From Nitrospira sp. (lineage in GTDB: Bacteria > Nitrospirota > Nitrospiria > Nitrospirales > Nitrospiraceae): a stretch of 64,000 nt of DNA. The notes under the pieces are model-generated. The model searched no databases, had not been told where the DNA came from, and saw only the letters and a program-made list of their open reading frames with translations. Positions 61,867 to 64,000 of this stretch are shown in pieces. The position numbers were made by a program, and so were the translations under genes. Each line of letters begins with the position of its first letter. Within the stretch, counting starts at the first letter, position 1. The stretch spans positions 917,222-981,221 of the forward strand of contig SWDS01000006.1 of assembly GCA_005116745.1 (NCBI GenBank). The letters are read 5' to 3'.

Positions 61867-64000
61867 TCACCGTCCCGTGTGAACTCCGGACACTGGAGTA
61901 CCTGTCTCGGAGGTCTGCGGAGAAATACCATAGGGCCCGCCCAGCGTCGCCCACGGGAGGCCCCGTTCACCCCACAGCAGCGGGCTCAGAAGCGTCCGCA
62001 TGACGGCAGTTCCGGCACTTTCAGTCCAACCAATTCCAGTGAGGCTCAACATAAAGCTGTATTGCTCACGGTCCGGAAACTTCAAGTAATACAGCCCCAC
62101 CGACCAACATCTGCATGGATTCTGATACAACGCGACCGCGTCCAATTCTGGACTTCGTCCATTTTTGACATCGTAGTAGGCCTTGGCTCCGACTGTCCAC
62201 CCCCACGGAGTGCGGAAGGCCCCGCCCATCGTCACAAACTGAATGTCCTTTGTCGGAGCAAACACCTCATTAAATGAGATCGGGTTCCAGACGTCGCCTC
62301 GCCTAACCCGATTCCCATCTCTCGTGTACCGTTGTCCCACTTCGAAATACCAGTTGGTTCCCTCTTGAAATCGAAGATCCGCGTTGAATTGACTCACCCC
62401 TGGTTGATAGGGATCGAGGAACGCGTCGACCGTCAGGTACCGGTTGATCGGTGGCCGAAGAGCCCACGCCTGTGCCGCACGCCCAATTACTGGGGTATCC
62501 AACCACGCCGTCGACAGCAGCGTCGGTAGGTTATTACCGATCACAGCCCGCATCCAGATATCAGAAAACTTCTTGCCTTGGATGGGCACCGTGGCCGGCT
62601 GGAGCGGTTGGGTGAATGATCCGAGGAAAGGGGCAACTCCTGGCGTAAACTCACGCGCCAGCGTTTGTACATCGCCGACATGATAACTCTGCGCCAACGT
62701 GAGATCGAGCCAGTTGAAGGCATTGGTCTTCCCTGATTCCAACACCCGACTACGCAGCATATACGTCAGCAAATTCTTCTTCGGAAGATCATCAACTTGG
62801 TCGATTTGCGTCAACTTCGATTGATCAGTTGATGGCACATATTCGTAGGTGACCGTGGGCTCGAGGGTATGTAACAGACTATTCCCGTCAGCAAGGGCGA
62901 ATCGGCGCGTCACTTTTGACGTAGCATCCACCCCCAACCAAAACGTCTCTCGATGTTGTCCATCATCGGTTGCGGCTCCTCTGGTATAATACACCTCCCG
63001 GAACTTCGCTTGAGGTCGAATCCCGATCACATGCCCGAGCTGCAGTACATCTGTCGAAATACTAGGAACGACATTGATCCGATTCAGCGTAAATCCTTGA
63101 TCGCGATAGAAGTTGACATAGTTCCCTTCCATGCCCAACAAGATAGGAGAATTGAATAGTGAGGTGTGGGGCAGGCTATAACCGGCCTCTGGAAGCCGTT
63201 GAAATGTATCCTTTCCTCCGGCTTGTAACGGTTGCAAATAGAGGCCAAGAAGGTACAGATTGCCGTAGGGCAAGCGCTGGGTCAGCAAGAGGTTTGATTC
63301 GCTGCTCGGCGAAGCACGGAGTATCCCTGAATTGCTCAGTTGTTGGAAATAGTTCGGGTCGGTGACCAAATTGGCGTTGGCGCGGAGCAGCAACGTATCG
63401 GTGAGATATTGCGTATGGGTTCCGATGAGTGCGGCGCGTGCCTGCTTGACATCTTCCCCGTTGTCAGTGATGCCGGAGACGTTGGGGAGCTGTGTCTGTT
63501 GCAGATAGCTCACGTACCACTTGCCCCGCGATCGCCGGTCCAAGACATACCGATACTCAAAATCAGACCCATATCCGAGGTCACTGTAATAGGAGGGTGT
63601 GACCGTCAAGTCTTGACTTGGATTAATCGCCCAAAAAAAGCTCTGCTTCAGGTGGAATCCAAATCGATTGTCATAACTCGGGCTAGGAATCAGAAAACCG
63701 GTTTGTCGCTTGGTCATAGGAAAGGAGAAGGTGGGTAGTGGAATCGTGGGCACGTCCAAGACACAGAACCACCCGCCTTTGGATCCCAATGTGTCTCCCA
63801 TAGTCAGATCCAGATCCTTAAACCGAAAGCGCCACGCCGGTACTTCTCCGTCTTGCGCATCACAGTTCGTGAAACTGCCATCTTTCACTCGATAGTGATA
63901 TTCAGAAAATCTCCGCAGGAGGCGGCCGGATATCGATGAGTTGGTTGTCGGAGCATAGAGCTGGGCATGTGTTGCCACGCCAGCCTCTGTATTGACATTG
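61867..64000 (-). CDS. lptD: LptD/OstA-type LPS-assembly outer-membrane protein (5' truncated by window)
   Basis: The C-terminal 711 residues of a large outer-membrane protein whose gene continues beyond the right window edge; the last visible codons (NVNTEAGVATHAQLYAP) lie in frame, and the GTG at 63978 is not a start. Cys residues, alternating beta-strands (SYYSDLGYGSDFEYRYVLD, YLQQTQLPNV, TVTYEYVPS) and DNRFGFHLKQSFFW segments match the LptD barrel and the LptD-type N-terminal OstA-like region. It would insert lipopolysaccharide at the cell surface with LptE. The barrel runs to the final residues near 61867. Confidence 0.82.
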   Translation of the reverse strand, partial: NVNTEAGVATHAQLYAPTTNSSISGRLLRRFSEYHYRVKDGSFTNCDAQDGEVPAWRFRFKDLDLTMGDTLGSKGGWFCVLDVPTIPLPTFSFPMTKRQTGFLIPSPSYDNRFGFHLKQSFFWAINPSQDLTVTPSYYSDLGYGSDFEYRYVLDRRSRGKWYVSYLQQTQLPNVSGITDNGEDVKQARAALIGTHTQYLTDTLLLRANANLVTDPNYFQQLSNSGILRASPSSESNLLLTQRLPYGNLYLLGLYLQPLQAGGKDTFQRLPEAGYSLPHTSLFNSPILLGMEGNYVNFYRDQGFTLNRINVVPSISTDVLQLGHVIGIRPQAKFREVYYTRGAATDDGQHRETFWLGVDATSKVTRRFALADGNSLLHTLEPTVTYEYVPSTDQSKLTQIDQVDDLPKKNLLTYMLRSRVLESGKTNAFNWLDLTLAQSYHVGDVQTLAREFTPGVAPFLGSFTQPLQPATVPIQGKKFSDIWMRAVIGNNLPTLLSTAWLDTPVIGRAAQAWALRPPINRYLTVDAFLDPYQPGVSQFNADLRFQEGTNWYFEVGQRYTRDGNRVRRGDVWNPISFNEVFAPTKDIQFVTMGGAFRTPWGWTVGAKAYYDVKNGRSPELDAVALYQNPCRCWSVGLYYLKFPDREQYSFMLSLTGIGWTESAGTAVMRTLLSPLLWGERGLPWATLGGPYGISPQTSETGTPVSGVHTGR

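Overview
The window looks like chromosomal DNA of a Nitrospira-type bacterium (phylum Nitrospirota), moderately GC-rich and densely coded. This is inferred from gene content: a compact two-cupredoxin copper nitrite reductase beside an exported truncated haemoglobin and a c-type cytochrome, many receiver, HD-GYP, PilZ and sigma-54 regulators, ferredoxin-MBL and DUF507 proteins, and an LptD-type outer-membrane protein showing a Gram-negative envelope. No 16S rRNA, tRNA or CRISPR array was seen, so the genus rests on protein character only.

Layout. 1-9.4 kb: a zinc-ribbon microprotein, a STAS-like protein and a complete RND efflux operon (adaptor, pump, outer-membrane factor) running into a nitroreductase, an SDR, an AlkA-type glycosylase and a ferredoxin-MBL fusion. 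9.4-16.2 kb: a BT1-like transporter, then small minus-strand genes (DUF3597, TfoX-N, methyltransferase, lipoprotein, DUF1059, NTF2-like, two tandem membrane microproteins) and DNA polymerase IV. 16.5-19.6 kb: a PilZ-like protein, a sodium:solute symporter, a lone receiver protein and a second zinc ribbon.

20.0-27.8 kb: a four-gene envelope export locus (TolC-like lipoprotein, small HlyD adaptor, GAF-TM-HlyD fusion, PqqD-like/M50 protease/HlyD fusion) next to the 5' part of a giant LEPR-XLL/DUF4347 adhesin. The adhesin is cut off by an IS30-family transposase remnant, whose other side also truncates a caspase gene. 27.9-31.1 kb is a minus-strand cluster of two caspase-like proteins, an unknown secreted protein and a DUF1353 protein. 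31.3-31.9 kb is a MazEF-type toxin-antitoxin pair with a palindromic operator.

32-36.5 kb: housekeeping genes (SDR, bioD, thiE, an SRPBCC-like protein, a cysteine-rich secreted protein, queG). 36.9-39.1 kb: nirK, exported truncated haemoglobin and cytochrome c, with strong terminators; these probably act together on nitrite and NO in the periplasm. 39.4-43 kb: a sigma-54 activator with a degenerate receiver, an HD-GYP phosphodiesterase, a third zinc ribbon, and a decayed HD-GYP tail. 43-44.1 kb: an orphan SIR2-domain protein. 44.3-50.9 kb: Bcp peroxiredoxin, a TPR lipoprotein, two DUF507 proteins, a cyclophilin-like protein, a YprB-like exonuclease, a PP2C phosphatase and two exported proteins.

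51.2-59.6 kb is a signalling block. It opens with a remarkable 1403-residue protein (receiver-like, PAS, decayed kinase, two PilZ-like domains, a LuxD-like alpha/beta-hydrolase and a methyltransferase), followed by a GAF histidine kinase, an NtrC-family regulator and a receiver-HD-GYP protein. The window ends with minus-strand recN, a thioredoxin gene and the 3' part of lptD. The best candidates for something undescribed are the 1403-residue fusion and the M50/GAF adaptor export locus with its broken adhesin and neighbouring caspases.
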